Shown: positions 15,578 to 23,633, counted from the first letter of the stretch. The stretch is 52,664 nt of DNA from Anaerolineales bacterium (GCA_028278545.1 JANQED010000042.1:1-52664), one strand, 5' to 3'. Made by a program: numbers and translations. Notes: generated by a model from the sequence alone, not told the origin.

Positions 15578-17041
15578 ATGAGAAGAATTCGTAATTTGGA
15601 GAAAACCATTAGTCAATTTAACCAGGGCTGCAATCTTTTCCAAGATGCAATAACATCTTGGGAGGAAGGAAAGATGGATAATTATGAGACCACACTCACT
15701 CATTCTGCTAGACAAATCATTGGGGCATTAGAATTGGGTATCAAAGTATATCTAAAGGGTGTGATAGGGAGCAATTTAGCGCCTCAGCATAAAGAACAAC
15801 TAGATAAAAAACCAAATTTTTATCAACAAATTGAACTGTTAAAAATATACGCTGAACCTACAATTTCTGAAGAAATGATAAGTGCATTCTTTGATTATCG
15901 GTCTATAAGAAATCCGGCTGAACATGACGCCGCTGTGCCACCAGTAATACCTCTGCATGATGCAGTAAACACTATTCGTAAGTTTTTTGTAACCTACTTG
16001 CCCGTCGAAGAAGATAAACTGAACCAAGTTGAACTTAAAGTAGCACCAAATGGCTCTTTGGAGAAGACCTTTTCGAATAACGAAAACACTCTTGCAGCAT
16101 TAACTCACCTCGATATTGATGAAATTCCTAAACCTAAAAAGATTGAGTTGGTTTACGAATTGGACCCAAATGATACAGGACGTGGGCCCATGTTATGGGT
16201 TTCCTTTAGCCCAGATGGTAGAACACTTGCGTCATCGGGCAGCATTCAAAGTGTTCAATTTTGGGATGTAAATACGGGTATCGAAGTAAAACGATTAAAA
16301 AACTTCTTGGGAGTTAATAGTCTGGCATTTAGCCCAAACGGATTGACAATTGCCACTGGTGTTCCTCACAAGGTATTTCTTTGGCATTTTCCAACTTTGA
16401 AAAAGACTATCGAAATACATTTACCAGATATTAGAGAAGTATGGTGTTTGGGATTTAGCCCCGGCGGCGACATATTAATAACGGGGGGTATTGGAGGGCG
16501 AACATCGATGTGGGATGCTAAAGATACTAAAAATACTAAAAAATTGCTGGATTTTCCTGCTACCTTTTCGGATATCAGAAGACACTCATTCTCTCCAAAT
16601 GGAAAGTTGCTAGCTTTGGCTGGTGGTGATGCTTGCATTTGGGATATCGAAACCAACAAAGAATATAGATATTTTTCCTTGGACGGAGTCAGATTTACAA
16701 CTGTGTCTTTTTCTCCATCGGGTGAATATTTAATTTTGGGCAGCAACGATGGCGTTATTAGATTGTGGAGCGTGACAGCAGATAAAGAAGTTAGGCAATT
16801 TGTTGGGCATAGTGAATATGTAACATGTTTGGCTTTTCATCCTGATGGCAATCTTATTGCTTCTGGTAGTACAGATAACACATTGAGATTGTGGGATGTA
16901 AAAACGGGAATTGAATTACAACAAATTGGAGAACATAAGTTTAGTGTTGAGACAGTAGCGTTTAATTCTGACGGAAAACATTTAGCATTTGCAAACTCTA
17001 CTCACACAATCCAGATATGGAAAATCGAAAATACCACTTAA
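15578..17041 (+). CDS. HEPN-like domain fused to a seven-bladed WD40 propeller
   Basis: A 487-residue protein in two parts. Residues 1-145 are helical, with an ALELGIKVYL helix and RNPAEH (111-116), which fits the R-x4-6-H signature of HEPN ribonucleases. Residues about 195-487 hold seven WD40 units, each with an SFSPDG-like turn and an (L/I)W ending, such as LWDVKTG; seven blades make a closed propeller. HEPN domains often serve as RNase effectors in defence and TA systems, so an RNase coupled to a sensing propeller is a reasonable inference. AAGGTG precedes the ATG. The gene is AT-rich and flanked by repeats. Confidence 0.65.
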   Translation: MRRIRNLEKTISQFNQGCNLFQDAITSWEEGKMDNYETTLTHSARQIIGALELGIKVYLKGVIGSNLAPQHKEQLDKKPNFYQQIELLKIYAEPTISEEMISAFFDYRSIRNPAEHDAAVPPVIPLHDAVNTIRKFFVTYLPVEEDKLNQVELKVAPNGSLEKTFSNNENTLAALTHLDIDEIPKPKKIELVYELDPNDTGRGPMLWVSFSPDGRTLASSGSIQSVQFWDVNTGIEVKRLKNFLGVNSLAFSPNGLTIATGVPHKVFLWHFPTLKKTIEIHLPDIREVWCLGFSPGGDILITGGIGGRTSMWDAKDTKNTKKLLDFPATFSDIRRHSFSPNGKLLALAGGDACIWDIETNKEYRYFSLDGVRFTTVSFSPSGEYLILGSNDGVIRLWSVTADKEVRQFVGHSEYVTCLAFHPDGNLIASGSTDNTLRLWDVKTGIELQQIGEHKFSVETVAFNSDGKHLAFANSTHTIQIWKIENTT

Positions 17042-17043
17042 AC

Positions 17044-17125
17044 CCCCAGGGCTGAGTGGAGGCGCAGAAGCTCCCTTCGACTGCGCTACGCTCCGCTCAG
17101 GGAGCTTGGGGTGCGAAGTCGTAGG
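17044..17125. repeat. Dispersed repeat R1
   Basis: GCTCCCTTCGACTGCGCTAC, then the CTCCGCTCAGGGAGC arm and GGGGTGCGAAGTCGTAGGGG. The arms GCTCCCT and AGGGAGC are complementary. Confidence 0.7.
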
Positions 17126-17161
17126 GGTGAATCTCGGAAGTCTTTTTATTCGGCAAGGCTC

Positions 17162-17190
17162 TTGACTTTTACGTCCCTGTTCGCGATAAT
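17162..17190 (+). promoter_or_regulatory. Promoter of the 45-residue gene, copy 2
   Basis: TTGACT, 17 nt and GATAAT, conserved with copy 1 although the spacer has changes. Confidence 0.6.
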
Positions 17191-17214
17191 GGAATCGATA
17201 CCCGGGAGGTTAGT

Positions 17215-17352
17215 ATGGCCACGAAAAAACCCAAACCAAAGTATAGAAGCGCTATTACGGGGAGGTATGTTTCCAAAAAGTATGCCGAGAAACATCCAAA
17301 AACAACGGTGAGAGAGATCGATAGACCCAGGAAGAAAACCAAGAAGAAGTAA
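17215..17352 (+). CDS. 45-residue basic protein, copy 2
   Basis: It encodes the same 45 residues as 14223-14360, with synonymous differences at several codons. The GGGAGG ribosome site and promoter are conserved. The family pattern TGRYVSKKYAEKHPKTT is intact. It follows the HEPN-WD40 gene and is the last gene of the accessory island before the prophage leader. Confidence 0.7.
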   Translation: MATKKPKPKYRSAITGRYVSKKYAEKHPKTTVREIDRPRKKTKKK

Positions 17353-17637
17353 CTCTTCTCTCTCATCCAAAACACTTCATCCTGAAATCACAGACCTGGG
17401 GACAGACTGAAACGCACTACACTTTGTATCTTCATAGCAGCTTTACCCCACCCGCAGCCTGTTTCAGGCAGGTGTCTGAGATTTGTTGTCGCGCTAGCAA
17501 GCGCGAAGGTGGGAAAGCCCCCCGGTTCCCAAGCCCCCTTCGACTACGCTGCGCTCCGCTCAGGGAGCTTGGGGTGCGAAGTCGTAGGGGCATCTCGGAA
17601 GGCCATTCTTCTAAGCGAAAATCACCCCCACAATGGA

Positions 17638-17666
17638 TTGCCAAAGTAGCACTTTTGTGCTAGAAT
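17638..17666 (+). promoter_or_regulatory. Promoter at the left edge of the phage late region
   Basis: TTGCCA, a 17-nt spacer ending TTTTGTGC, and TAGAAT. The promoter before the capsid gene at 25769-25797 shares the TGTGCTA(A/G)AAT context. The transcript should begin near 17673. Confidence 0.65.
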
Positions 17667-17672
17667 TACTGT

Positions 17673-17759
17673 AATCGAATAGACGAATGGAACGGCGAGG
17701 GTGTCGCCGTGTGTTTCGGGAGTGTCCGCCCCGGTGCTGTAAGAGCATCGGGGTTTTTT
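17673..17759 (+). ncRNA. Candidate terminated small RNA or antitermination leader, unit 1
   Basis: Between the promoter and a strong terminator lie about 87 nt with one perfect hairpin, ACGGCGA/TCGCCGT (17692-17710). No credible reading frame is present. The same arrangement precedes the capsid gene. It could be a stand-alone phage RNA, or a leader that late transcription must read through to reach the gene at 17998. Confidence 0.5.
17729..17759 (+). terminator. Intrinsic terminator of the 17.67 kb RNA
   Basis: Ten-bp stem CCCCGGTGCT/AGCATCGGGG with one G-U pair and a GTAAG loop, followed by six T. Confidence 0.8.
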
Positions 17760-17859
17760 GTTTAAGTTCCACCGCTGTGCCCCAAGGGCATGCTTCGCGA
17801 AGTGGATGGAACGAGTTGTACCCGGAGGGCAACCGCGTGCACTATGTGGCCCTTCGGGC

Positions 17860-17935
17860 AGTTCGCCGAGATCGCAGAGATTTTTGTATAAGTTGCTTTT
17901 CTCAGCGCCCTCTGCGAACTCAGCGGTACATTTGA
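17860..17935. repeat. Dispersed repeat R2-like inverted repeat
   Basis: TTCGCCGAGATCGCAGAG on the left pairs with CTCTGCGAACTCAGCGG on the right. The rest of 17760-17990 shows no gene; other short GC-rich palindromes such as TTCGCGAA are present. Confidence 0.6.
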
Positions 17936-17997
17936 AAGCTGCTTCTTCACAGCTACGCCCCGGTGGGAGGCCATCCGACTTACAAAGGAGTGTAACA

Positions 17998-18306
17998 ATG
18001 GAAGATCAATTACTCATCAGCGTGTTGGCTATTGTGACGGCGGTGTATGGGATGGGTACCAGCTACCTTCAGGAGCGCTTCGGGAGTTTCCAGAGCCTAA
18101 GCCCGCAGATCAAGCAGCTGCTCAACGCCCTGATCAACTTAGCCATCCCCTATGCGGCGGTGGCGGTGCAGCCCTACTGGAGGCCGGACTTCGGCGATTT
18201 GAACGCTGCGTTGCAGTCGCTGCTGTTGCTGTTTGCGCCGGTGCTGGTGTGGCTGTTCAGCCAGGTGGGCCACCAGATCGACCGGCTCTTGCAGGGGCAG
18301 CGGTAG
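17998..18306 (+). CDS. Small phage membrane protein, holin-like
   Basis: A 102-residue protein with an N-terminal hydrophobic helix (about 5-22), a central weaker one around LINLAIPYAAVAVQ and a strong C-terminal helix (LLLLFAPVLVWLF), ending in charged residues. This size and topology fit holins, which open the membrane for endolysin at lysis, but sequence alone cannot prove it. AAAGGAG lies 7 nt upstream of the ATG. It opens the late operon, next to terminase and far from the M23 peptidase at 42.7 kb. Confidence 0.5.
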   Translation: MEDQLLISVLAIVTAVYGMGTSYLQERFGSFQSLSPQIKQLLNALINLAIPYAAVAVQPYWRPDFGDLNAALQSLLLLFAPVLVWLFSQVGHQIDRLLQGQR

Positions 18307-18327
18307 CGCCCCACGGCGGGAGGCCCT

Positions 18328-18624
18328 ATGGCGAGCAATACCACCTTCAACGAACTGGTCAACGGGATCAAGAAGCGCGTGGAGGCCGGAGAAGTAAACG
18401 GCAACGTCAACCGGGACACGCTGATTTTGCTGACCGACCTGCACAACAGCGTCTGCGAGATCAAGGGCAACCCGGCGATCAAGCTCGGGCAGTTCTTCCA
18501 GGCTTATCCGAAGCTGGCGTGGGTCTCGGCGGTGATGGCCTGGGTGCTCTCGGGGGCGACGGCCCTGGCGGCGATTGCGGCCTTCATGAACCAGATGGGC
18601 CTGGTGGTGGCCGTCTCCCCCTAG
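18328..18624 (+). CDS. Small phage membrane protein
   Basis: A 98-residue protein with a hydrophilic helical N-terminal part (about 1-65, rich in Asn, Lys and Glu) and one or two hydrophobic segments at about 66-95 (WVSAVMAWVLSGATALAAIA). The gene follows the holin-like gene by 21 nt. A second holin or an antiholin is one possibility; no family was recognised. Confidence 0.5.
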   Translation: MASNTTFNELVNGIKKRVEAGEVNGNVNRDTLILLTDLHNSVCEIKGNPAIKLGQFFQAYPKLAWVSAVMAWVLSGATALAAIAAFMNQMGLVVAVSP

Positions 18625-18705
18625 GGGGCTGTCCCCCCCCGGCCCCCGCGCGGCGGCGTGAGGGCGACGAGCGAACCGACCTGGCCCATGAAAGGCAGAA
18701 ACCCC

Positions 18706-18903
18706 ATGGACGCGATCATCCTCTTGACCGAAAGATCGGACATCACGATTGTGATCACGAACCCGGAAGTGCTGGAGACGATCATCCGGCGGGACAGGCT
18801 GGATGCGTACGTCGATTTCTACCTGCAATGCAAGGCGGCGGGGGAACTCCCGGAGGCGGGGGAGTGGCCCTACCCGGAAAGCTGGAGCGTGAGGCGTGAG
18901 TGA
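18706..18903 (+). CDS. Small phage protein of unknown function
   Basis: A 65-residue acidic protein starting MDAIILLTERSDITIVI. AAAGG is placed 10 nt upstream of ATG 18706; ATG 18688 is an alternative that adds six residues. It has no membrane segment. The stop overlaps the start of the next gene, so the two are coupled. Confidence 0.5.
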   Translation: MDAIILLTERSDITIVITNPEVLETIIRRDRLDAYVDFYLQCKAAGELPEAGEWPYPESWSVRRE

Positions 18904-19120
18904 GATCAGCAAAATCGGGTTCTGGGCCTCGTTCCCGGACATTTTGGGGGCGATCCGCATCCACGGCAGGGATGGGGTGCGGATTCAGCTCGACATCCCC
19001 GAAGGCAACATGCTGGACGCGATCCAGACCATCGCCCACCGCAACCAGGCCTTCTGGGTGGAGATTGACCCGGACAAGAAACCGAAAGATGACAGCAGAG
19101 CCAGAAAAACGTACATCTAG
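18896..19120 (+). CDS. Small phage protein of unknown function
   Basis: A 74-residue protein with a GTG start that overlaps the preceding gene by 8 nt. It contains WASFPDILGAIRIHGRDG and a Lys/Arg-rich end. It in turn overlaps the terminase small-subunit gene. The dense overlaps indicate a real operon; no function is recognised. Confidence 0.5.
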   Translation: MSEISKIGFWASFPDILGAIRIHGRDGVRIQLDIPEGNMLDAIQTIAHRNQAFWVEIDPDKKPKDDSRARKTYI

Positions 19121-19526
19121 CGAGGCCTTCGAGGAGGTCTGGCGCTCGTTGAGCCTGAACCAGCGCCGCTTTGTGGTGCAGATGGCGGTCTCGGCGACGA
19201 AGAAGGAGGCCGCCGAGGCGGTGGGGCTGAGCAAGCACACCATCTACAACTGGCCGCCGAGGGTGATGGCGGCGGTGGCGCTGTATCAGGAGCACATCCG
19301 GACGGCGGCGGCGGAGATTCTGGCCGAGGCGGCGGCCAAGGCGGCTTTGATTAAGGTGGCCGGGCTGGACAGCGACGACGAACGCGTGCGCCAGCGCTCG
19401 GCCAGCGAGCTGTTGGAGCGCGCTTTTGGGCGGCCCACCCAACGCCAGGAGGTCAGCGGGCCGGACGGCGGCGAGCTGAAGGTGACCCTGAACGTCCAAG
19501 GCAGCGATGCCGGCACTGAACGTTGA
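19089..19526 (+). CDS. Terminase small subunit-like DNA-binding protein
   Basis: A 145-residue protein with a helix-turn-helix, SATKKEAAEAVGLSKHTIYN, typical of small terminase subunits that recognise the packaging site. A long Ala/Glu-rich helix follows (AAAEILAEAAAKAAL), suited to ring oligomerisation, then ERAFGRPTQRQEV, a common small-terminase tail. The ATG at 19089 overlaps the previous gene. The gene overlaps the large terminase by 20 nt, the classical order. Confidence 0.78.
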   Translation: MTAEPEKRTSSEAFEEVWRSLSLNQRRFVVQMAVSATKKEAAEAVGLSKHTIYNWPPRVMAAVALYQEHIRTAAAEILAEAAAKAALIKVAGLDSDDERVRQRSASELLERAFGRPTQRQEVSGPDGGELKVTLNVQGSDAGTER

Positions 19527-20739
19527 TTTGCAGATCAACGACATTTATATCCCGCACCTTGAAAATACAGCCCGCACGCAGATCTTCTACGGCGGCGCGG
19601 GGAGCGGCAAATCGGTCTTTTTGGCGCAGCGGGCCGTCATCGACGTGCTGCAAGGCGGGCGCAACTATTTGATCTGCCGGGCGGCGGGCAAGTACAGCCG
19701 CAAATCGACCTGGGCGGAGTGCCTGAACGTGATCGAGGGGGCCGAGCTGGGGCATTTGTTCAAGGTGCGGATTGTGGAACAGGTGATCGAATGTCAGAAC
19801 GGGTATCAATTGCTGTTCAGCGGGCTGGACGACACCCAGAAGCTGAAGTCGATGCGCCCGGCCAAGGGCGCGATCAGCGATATCTGGGTGGAGGAGGCCA
19901 CCGAGACGGGCCGCCAGGACATCAAGGAGCTGTACAAGCGGCAGCGCGGCGGCGACCCGGCGATCCCCAAACGGTTGACGATGAGCTTCAACCCGATCAC
20001 CCAGACGCATTGGATCTACGACGAGTATTTCAAGGGGGTCGGCTGGGCGGAAGAGCAGACGGCGCACCGGGAGGCGGGGATCAGCATTTTGAAGACGTGG
20101 TATATCCACAACCGCTTCCTGACGCCCGAGGATGTTGCCGACCTGGAGGGCGAGAGGGACCCGTACTACCACCAGGTCTACACCCTGGGGAACTGGGGCG
20201 TACTGGGCAATGTGATCTTCCGCAACTGGCGGGTGAGGGACCTGGCTCCGCTGCGGGCGCAGTTCACCAACCGGCGCAACGGGCTGGATTTCGGCTTCAG
20301 CAGCGACCCGGCGGCCCTGGTGGTCTCGCATTACGACCGCAAGCGCAAGATCATCTATATCTTCGATGAGTTGTATGAGTATGGCCTGACCAACGACCTG
20401 CTGGCCGGGCTGGTGAAGGAGAAGATCGGCTCGGATTACGTGGTGTGCGACAGCTCGGAACCGAAGTCGATTGCGGAGCTGAACGCCCACGGGGTGCGGG
20501 CGGACGGGGCGGTGAAGGGCAAGGACAGCGTGCTGCACGGCATCCAGTGGTTGCAGCAGCACACTCTAATCATCGACAAGGCCTGCATCCACACCCGCAA
20601 CGAGCTGACGCAATTTAAATGGAAGGAAGACAAGCACGGGAAGGCGATGCGCCTTCCGCTGGACAAGAATAATCATTTGATCGATGCTTTGCGGTATGCG
20701 TATGAAGCGGATATGGAGGCGTATTGGCTGGCGATGTGA
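19507..20739 (+). CDS. Phage terminase large subunit, PBSX type
   Basis: A 410-residue packaging motor. The ATPase half has Walker A GGAGSGKS (29-36) and Walker B DIWVEEAT (about 125-132). The nuclease half has GLDFGFSSDP (Asp261), DSSEPKSI (Asp315) and HLIDALRYAYE (Asp393), the acidic triad of RNase H-like terminases. SFNPITQTHWIYDEYF is typical of PBSX/Terminase_3 proteins. All motifs are intact, so the motor could be functional. It overlaps the small subunit gene and precedes a repeat-filled gap before the portal. Confidence 0.93.
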   Translation: MPALNVDLQINDIYIPHLENTARTQIFYGGAGSGKSVFLAQRAVIDVLQGGRNYLICRAAGKYSRKSTWAECLNVIEGAELGHLFKVRIVEQVIECQNGYQLLFSGLDDTQKLKSMRPAKGAISDIWVEEATETGRQDIKELYKRQRGGDPAIPKRLTMSFNPITQTHWIYDEYFKGVGWAEEQTAHREAGISILKTWYIHNRFLTPEDVADLEGERDPYYHQVYTLGNWGVLGNVIFRNWRVRDLAPLRAQFTNRRNGLDFGFSSDPAALVVSHYDRKRKIIYIFDELYEYGLTNDLLAGLVKEKIGSDYVVCDSSEPKSIAELNAHGVRADGAVKGKDSVLHGIQWLQQHTLIIDKACIHTRNELTQFKWKEDKHGKAMRLPLDKNNHLIDALRYAYEADMEAYWLAM

Positions 20740-20754
20740 ATTGGCCCTGGCGTT

Positions 20755-20960
20755 GGGGGGAGAGGCAGAAGCTCCCTTCGACTGCGCTGCGCTCCGCTCA
20801 GGGAGTGGGGGGATGGTGGGGTTTACCGCGGAGATCGGGGAGAGCGCGGAGTATTTGGATGGGTGGGGATGCCCCCCCGGCCCCCCAACGCTGGGGGGAG
20901 TGTGCTCTGCTCCCCGCCTACGGCGCTGCGCTGCGCTCCGCTCAGGGAGCTTGTGATCTG
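20755..20960. repeat. Two tandem R1 repeats inside the phage late region
   Basis: GCTCCCTTCGACTGCGCTGC is followed by an AGGGAG arm, then an R2-like stretch (ACCGCGGAGATCGGGGAG). A second composite follows, with a CCCCCCAACGCTGGGGGG hairpin and another R1 core. There is no gene between terminase and portal. Host-type repeats here show that repeats spread into the prophage after integration, or that it is long resident. Confidence 0.75.
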
Positions 20961-21012
20961 AAGTTTTGGCAGAGTTCAGATGTCTTATGTGACGAAATGG
21001 TGAGTGTGACGA

Positions 21013-22473
21013 ATGGATAACATGGATATTGTGGCTTATGACGGCGCGAAGGCGGTGACGATCTGGTCGGATGAGGGCTGGGCGCCGATTGGCGCTACGG
21101 GCGAGGTGGAAAAGGACTCGCCGGCTTATCTGGCGGCGGCGGTGGCCTGGCTGTACCGCTGCAACCGGATCGCTGCGAACGCGGTGGCTTCGATCCCCTT
21201 CGATATCGTGCGCGTCAAGGATAACCAGGTGGTGGACAGCACCGCGGACTGGCAGAACAAGCTGGAGATCATGCCGCACCCGGAGAAGACGATGTGGCTG
21301 ATCGCCTCGGCGCAGGGGCTTTCGGGCAAGGCTTACTTCTTGAAGGCGGCAAACAGCAGCGGCTACCTGAAGAAGCTGCGCTACCTCTCGCCGGGGAGCG
21401 TGCGCTTCGAGCTGAAGGACGATGGCAGCTTCGTCTTCAAGCGCAAGGTGGGGAACCAGGACGTGGCCTTCCCCCCGGCGGTGGACCAGGACGAGGCGGC
21501 GAGCCGGGCCAAGGAGTCGATTGCGTATTTGTGGATGCCCGACCCGGACGTGGAACTGGGCCCGCCGCTGAAGTTCCCCGGTAAGGCCGCGCTGGCGGCG
21601 GCGGGGGTGGTGGCGAATCTGGACACGGCCCTGCAGGGCTACTTCCAGCGCGGGATGATCAAGGTGACGGCCTTTTCGGTGCCGGCCAACACGCCCCCAG
21701 GGGAGAAAGAGCGCTTCGAGAACAAGGTGCGGAGCTTTCTGAGCGGGGTGCGGAACTCCTTCAGGACGATCTTCCTGCGGGCCGATAAGATCACGCCGGT
21801 GATCATGGGCGAAGGGCTGGGGGAGATGCAGAACAACACCCTGGTGACCGAGAAGCGCGAGGATATGGCGGCGGCCTACGGCATCCCCTTTTCGAAGCTG
21901 CTGAGCAGCGCGGTGGGCGGCCTGGGGGGCAGCGGGGTGGTGGAATCGGACGACCGGGACTTGATTATGGACTGCGCGCTGCCCTGGTGGAAGGATATCG
22001 CCCGGGAATTGAACCGGCAGGTGTTCGAGCCGATGGGCTACCGGATGGTGGAGCGGCACGAGACGATGGAGCTGTTCCAGGCTGTGGAGCGCAGCCGCTC
22101 GGACGCGCTGGTCAACTATGTCAACGCCTTCAGCACCGAGCCGGAACTGGCGGCGGCGTGGGCTGAGGTGCTGGGGCTGAAGATCCCGCCCGAGGCCGAG
22201 CGGATCATCCAGGCTTATATCCAAAAGAAGGAGCAGCGCCGGGCCGAGATGTCCCCCTTAAGGCAGGGCGCCAGCCCGGGTCCGGGGGCCGCGGCGGACG
22301 ATCTGCGCCGGTGGCAGCGCAAGGCGCTCAAACGGGTGGGTCAGCCCTGCGAGTTCGTCAGCGAGCGCATCCCGGCGGCGGTGAACCTGGAGATCGCCCG
22401 GTCCCTGCCGGATTGCGGGGACGAGGGTGCGGTGCGGGCGCTGTTCGCCGGGTATATCGACGGGGCCGGGTGA
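21013..22473 (+). CDS. Phage portal protein, HK97-like
   Basis: A 486-residue protein in the portal position between terminase and capsid block. The N-terminal part has AWLYRCNRIAANAVASIPF, typical of HK97-type portals. The middle has MPDPDVELGPPLKF and NLDTALQGYFQRGM, and NTLVTEKREDMAAAYGIP is the conserved stretch before the clip/stem. The C-terminal 80 residues are basic and Ala-rich. Portals form the dodecameric gate at one capsid vertex. The start is ATG 21013 (MDNMDIVAY), just after the repeats. Confidence 0.85.
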   Translation: MDNMDIVAYDGAKAVTIWSDEGWAPIGATGEVEKDSPAYLAAAVAWLYRCNRIAANAVASIPFDIVRVKDNQVVDSTADWQNKLEIMPHPEKTMWLIASAQGLSGKAYFLKAANSSGYLKKLRYLSPGSVRFELKDDGSFVFKRKVGNQDVAFPPAVDQDEAASRAKESIAYLWMPDPDVELGPPLKFPGKAALAAAGVVANLDTALQGYFQRGMIKVTAFSVPANTPPGEKERFENKVRSFLSGVRNSFRTIFLRADKITPVIMGEGLGEMQNNTLVTEKREDMAAAYGIPFSKLLSSAVGGLGGSGVVESDDRDLIMDCALPWWKDIARELNRQVFEPMGYRMVERHETMELFQAVERSRSDALVNYVNAFSTEPELAAAWAEVLGLKIPPEAERIIQAYIQKKEQRRAEMSPLRQGASPGPGAAADDLRRWQRKALKRVGQPCEFVSERIPAAVNLEIARSLPDCGDEGAVRALFAGYIDGAG

Positions 22474-22476
22474 GTT

Positions 22477-22926
22477 ATGAGCATCCGGCTGGAAGGCGAT
22501 AAACGCCTGCGTCAGGCTTTGGCCCGCTTCCCGGCGATCCTGGCGGAATACCTACGGAAGGCGGGGGAGGAGGCCAGCGAGCTGATCCTGGAGACCGAGG
22601 GCTTGCGCAGCTACCCGCCCGCCACCCCGGCCAACCAGCCGCCGACGCCGTATTACGCCCGCGGGCAGGGGATGCAGTACGAGAGCTACAACGACGGCCG
22701 CTCGGAGCAGTACAACGAGCAGTGGCGCACGGAGCAGCGCGGCTATGGCGCGGTCATCGAGAACTCGGCCAGCTACGCCGGGCATCTGGCGGGGGAGGAG
22801 CAATCCCAGGCGATGGCGGAGATCGGCTGGCGCAAGCTGTGGGATGTGACCCAGGAGAAGGCCCTGCAGGTGGCGGCGATCTATAACGCCTGGGTGGGGA
22901 AGGCACTGAGGAAGGCGGGGTTGTGA
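22477..22926 (+). CDS. Phage neck/head-tail joining-like protein
   Basis: A 149-residue protein starting 4 nt after the portal stop. It has GDKRLRQALARFPAILAEYL, then YPPATPANQPPTPYYARGQ and SASYAGHLAGEEQ; comparable blocks occur in HK97 gp10-like or head-morphogenesis proteins. Assignment to head-tail joining is mostly from context. The next small gene overlaps the stop as GTGA. Confidence 0.55.
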   Translation: MSIRLEGDKRLRQALARFPAILAEYLRKAGEEASELILETEGLRSYPPATPANQPPTPYYARGQGMQYESYNDGRSEQYNEQWRTEQRGYGAVIENSASYAGHLAGEEQSQAMAEIGWRKLWDVTQEKALQVAAIYNAWVGKALRKAGL

Positions 22927-23123
22927 TCCCCAAGAACGCGCAAGAGGCGCAGGAGGTGTTGGACGCGGGGCTGGGCACGCACCGCATCTGCTGGCGGGTG
23001 GCGGGGGAGGAGGAAGCCCGCGCCGGGCTGGCGATCTTCGTCAGCGAGGCGGAGGCGCTGGAGGCGGCCCGAGGGTTGGAGGCGCGGTATGAGGGGTTGG
23101 TGTGTGTTGTGGAGGAGGTGTGA
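22923..23123 (+). CDS. Small phage protein of unknown function
   Basis: A 66-residue protein with a GTG start overlapping the preceding stop. It is rich in Ala and Glu (EAEALEAARGLEARYEGL) and predicted alpha/beta. It is the last gene before the AT-rich segment and repeats that divide the portal and capsid blocks. Confidence 0.5.
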   Translation: MIPKNAQEAQEVLDAGLGTHRICWRVAGEEEARAGLAIFVSEAEALEAARGLEARYEGLVCVVEEV

Positions 23124-23137
23124 GGGGGGGGAGGGCT

Positions 23138-23176
23138 CACGCCAAGGCGCAAAGGCGCGGAGAGCCAAAAGATGCT
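23138..23176. repeat. Dispersed repeat R2 fragment
   Basis: CTCACGCCAAGGCGCAAAGG and onward, a half copy of the R2 inverted repeat. The following stretch to about 23378 is AT-rich and shows no gene. Confidence 0.6.
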
Positions 23177-23378
23177 GGGGGAAAGGGGAATTATGCTATA
23201 CGTGTATAACGCCTTGTGCTATCTTACCTTCGGACAAAGGATCGGACATTGCTCAAGAATCTACCAAAACTTATACAAAATGGCATGTGGAAAATGCTGA
23301 TTTGAGAGATTTTTGGGATTCAAAATCTGTAAAAACCTACATTGTCCGAACTTTTGTCTGAACCTAAAGTGCTATGCC

Positions 23379-23407
23379 TTGACAAATATGTAATTTTTAT
23401 GTATAAT
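23379..23407 (+). promoter_or_regulatory. Perfect consensus promoter
   Basis: TTGACA, 17 nt and TATAAT, a full match to the sigma-70 consensus, in an AT-rich stretch. Transcription would start near 23414. Confidence 0.8.
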
Positions 23408-23444
23408 ATACATATAAGCTAATCAAGCTTTATTGGATGAAAGA

Positions 23445-23525
23445 ATGACTACTATATATATTCAACTATTACCTGGAACTGGTCATCGTTCATTTATGCT
23501 GATAAAACAGGATCGGCATACCTGA
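23445..23525 (+). CDS. Possible 26-residue leader peptide
   Basis: An ATG-led frame of 26 codons (MTTIYIQLLPGTGHRSFML...) directly follows the consensus promoter and ends just before a hairpin. It may be a leader peptide or simply a small RNA read by chance. The ribosome site (GATGAAAG) is weak, so coding is uncertain. Confidence 0.3.
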   Translation: MTTIYIQLLPGTGHRSFMLIKQDRHT

Positions 23526-23529
23526 GCCT

Positions 23530-23564
23530 GCCCGCTTCATATTATTTATGGGGCGGGCTATTTT
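23530..23564 (+). terminator. Probable terminator/attenuator
   Basis: GCCCGC pairs with GCGGGC across a 17-nt AT-rich loop, followed by TATTTT. It is weaker than the other terminators, and the RHH gene lies about 70 nt downstream. Confidence 0.5.
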
Positions 23565-23633
23565 GGGCGTTCGAAGTCAAAAGCAAAAGAATCGAATGAT
23601 TAGAGATGTACAGGTAAAACAAGAGAAAAATAA

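Larger units (their letters stand above)
17130..17592 (+). repeat. Duplicated unit B, copy 2
   Basis: Nearly the same as 14128-14578 through the R1 core; the right-hand flank then differs (GGGGTGCGAAGTCGTAGGGG instead of the copy-1 continuation). The stretch 17353-17592 has no gene beyond repeat sequence. Confidence 0.8.

Noticed and set aside
19453..20562. Long minus-strand frame across terminase
   Set aside because: It is the antisense of the large terminase gene, whose Walker and nuclease motifs are all in place on the + strand.
20566..22224. A 552-codon open frame on the minus strand across terminase and portal genes
   Set aside because: It is the antisense of two well-supported phage genes. 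Its composition (His, Arg, Pro, Gly) is typical of frames opposite GC-rich coding sequence.
23089..23361. A 90-codon frame between the phage neck gene and the AT-rich insert
   Set aside because: It runs through an R2 repeat and a non-coding AT-rich stretch, with no ribosome site and no protein-like pattern.
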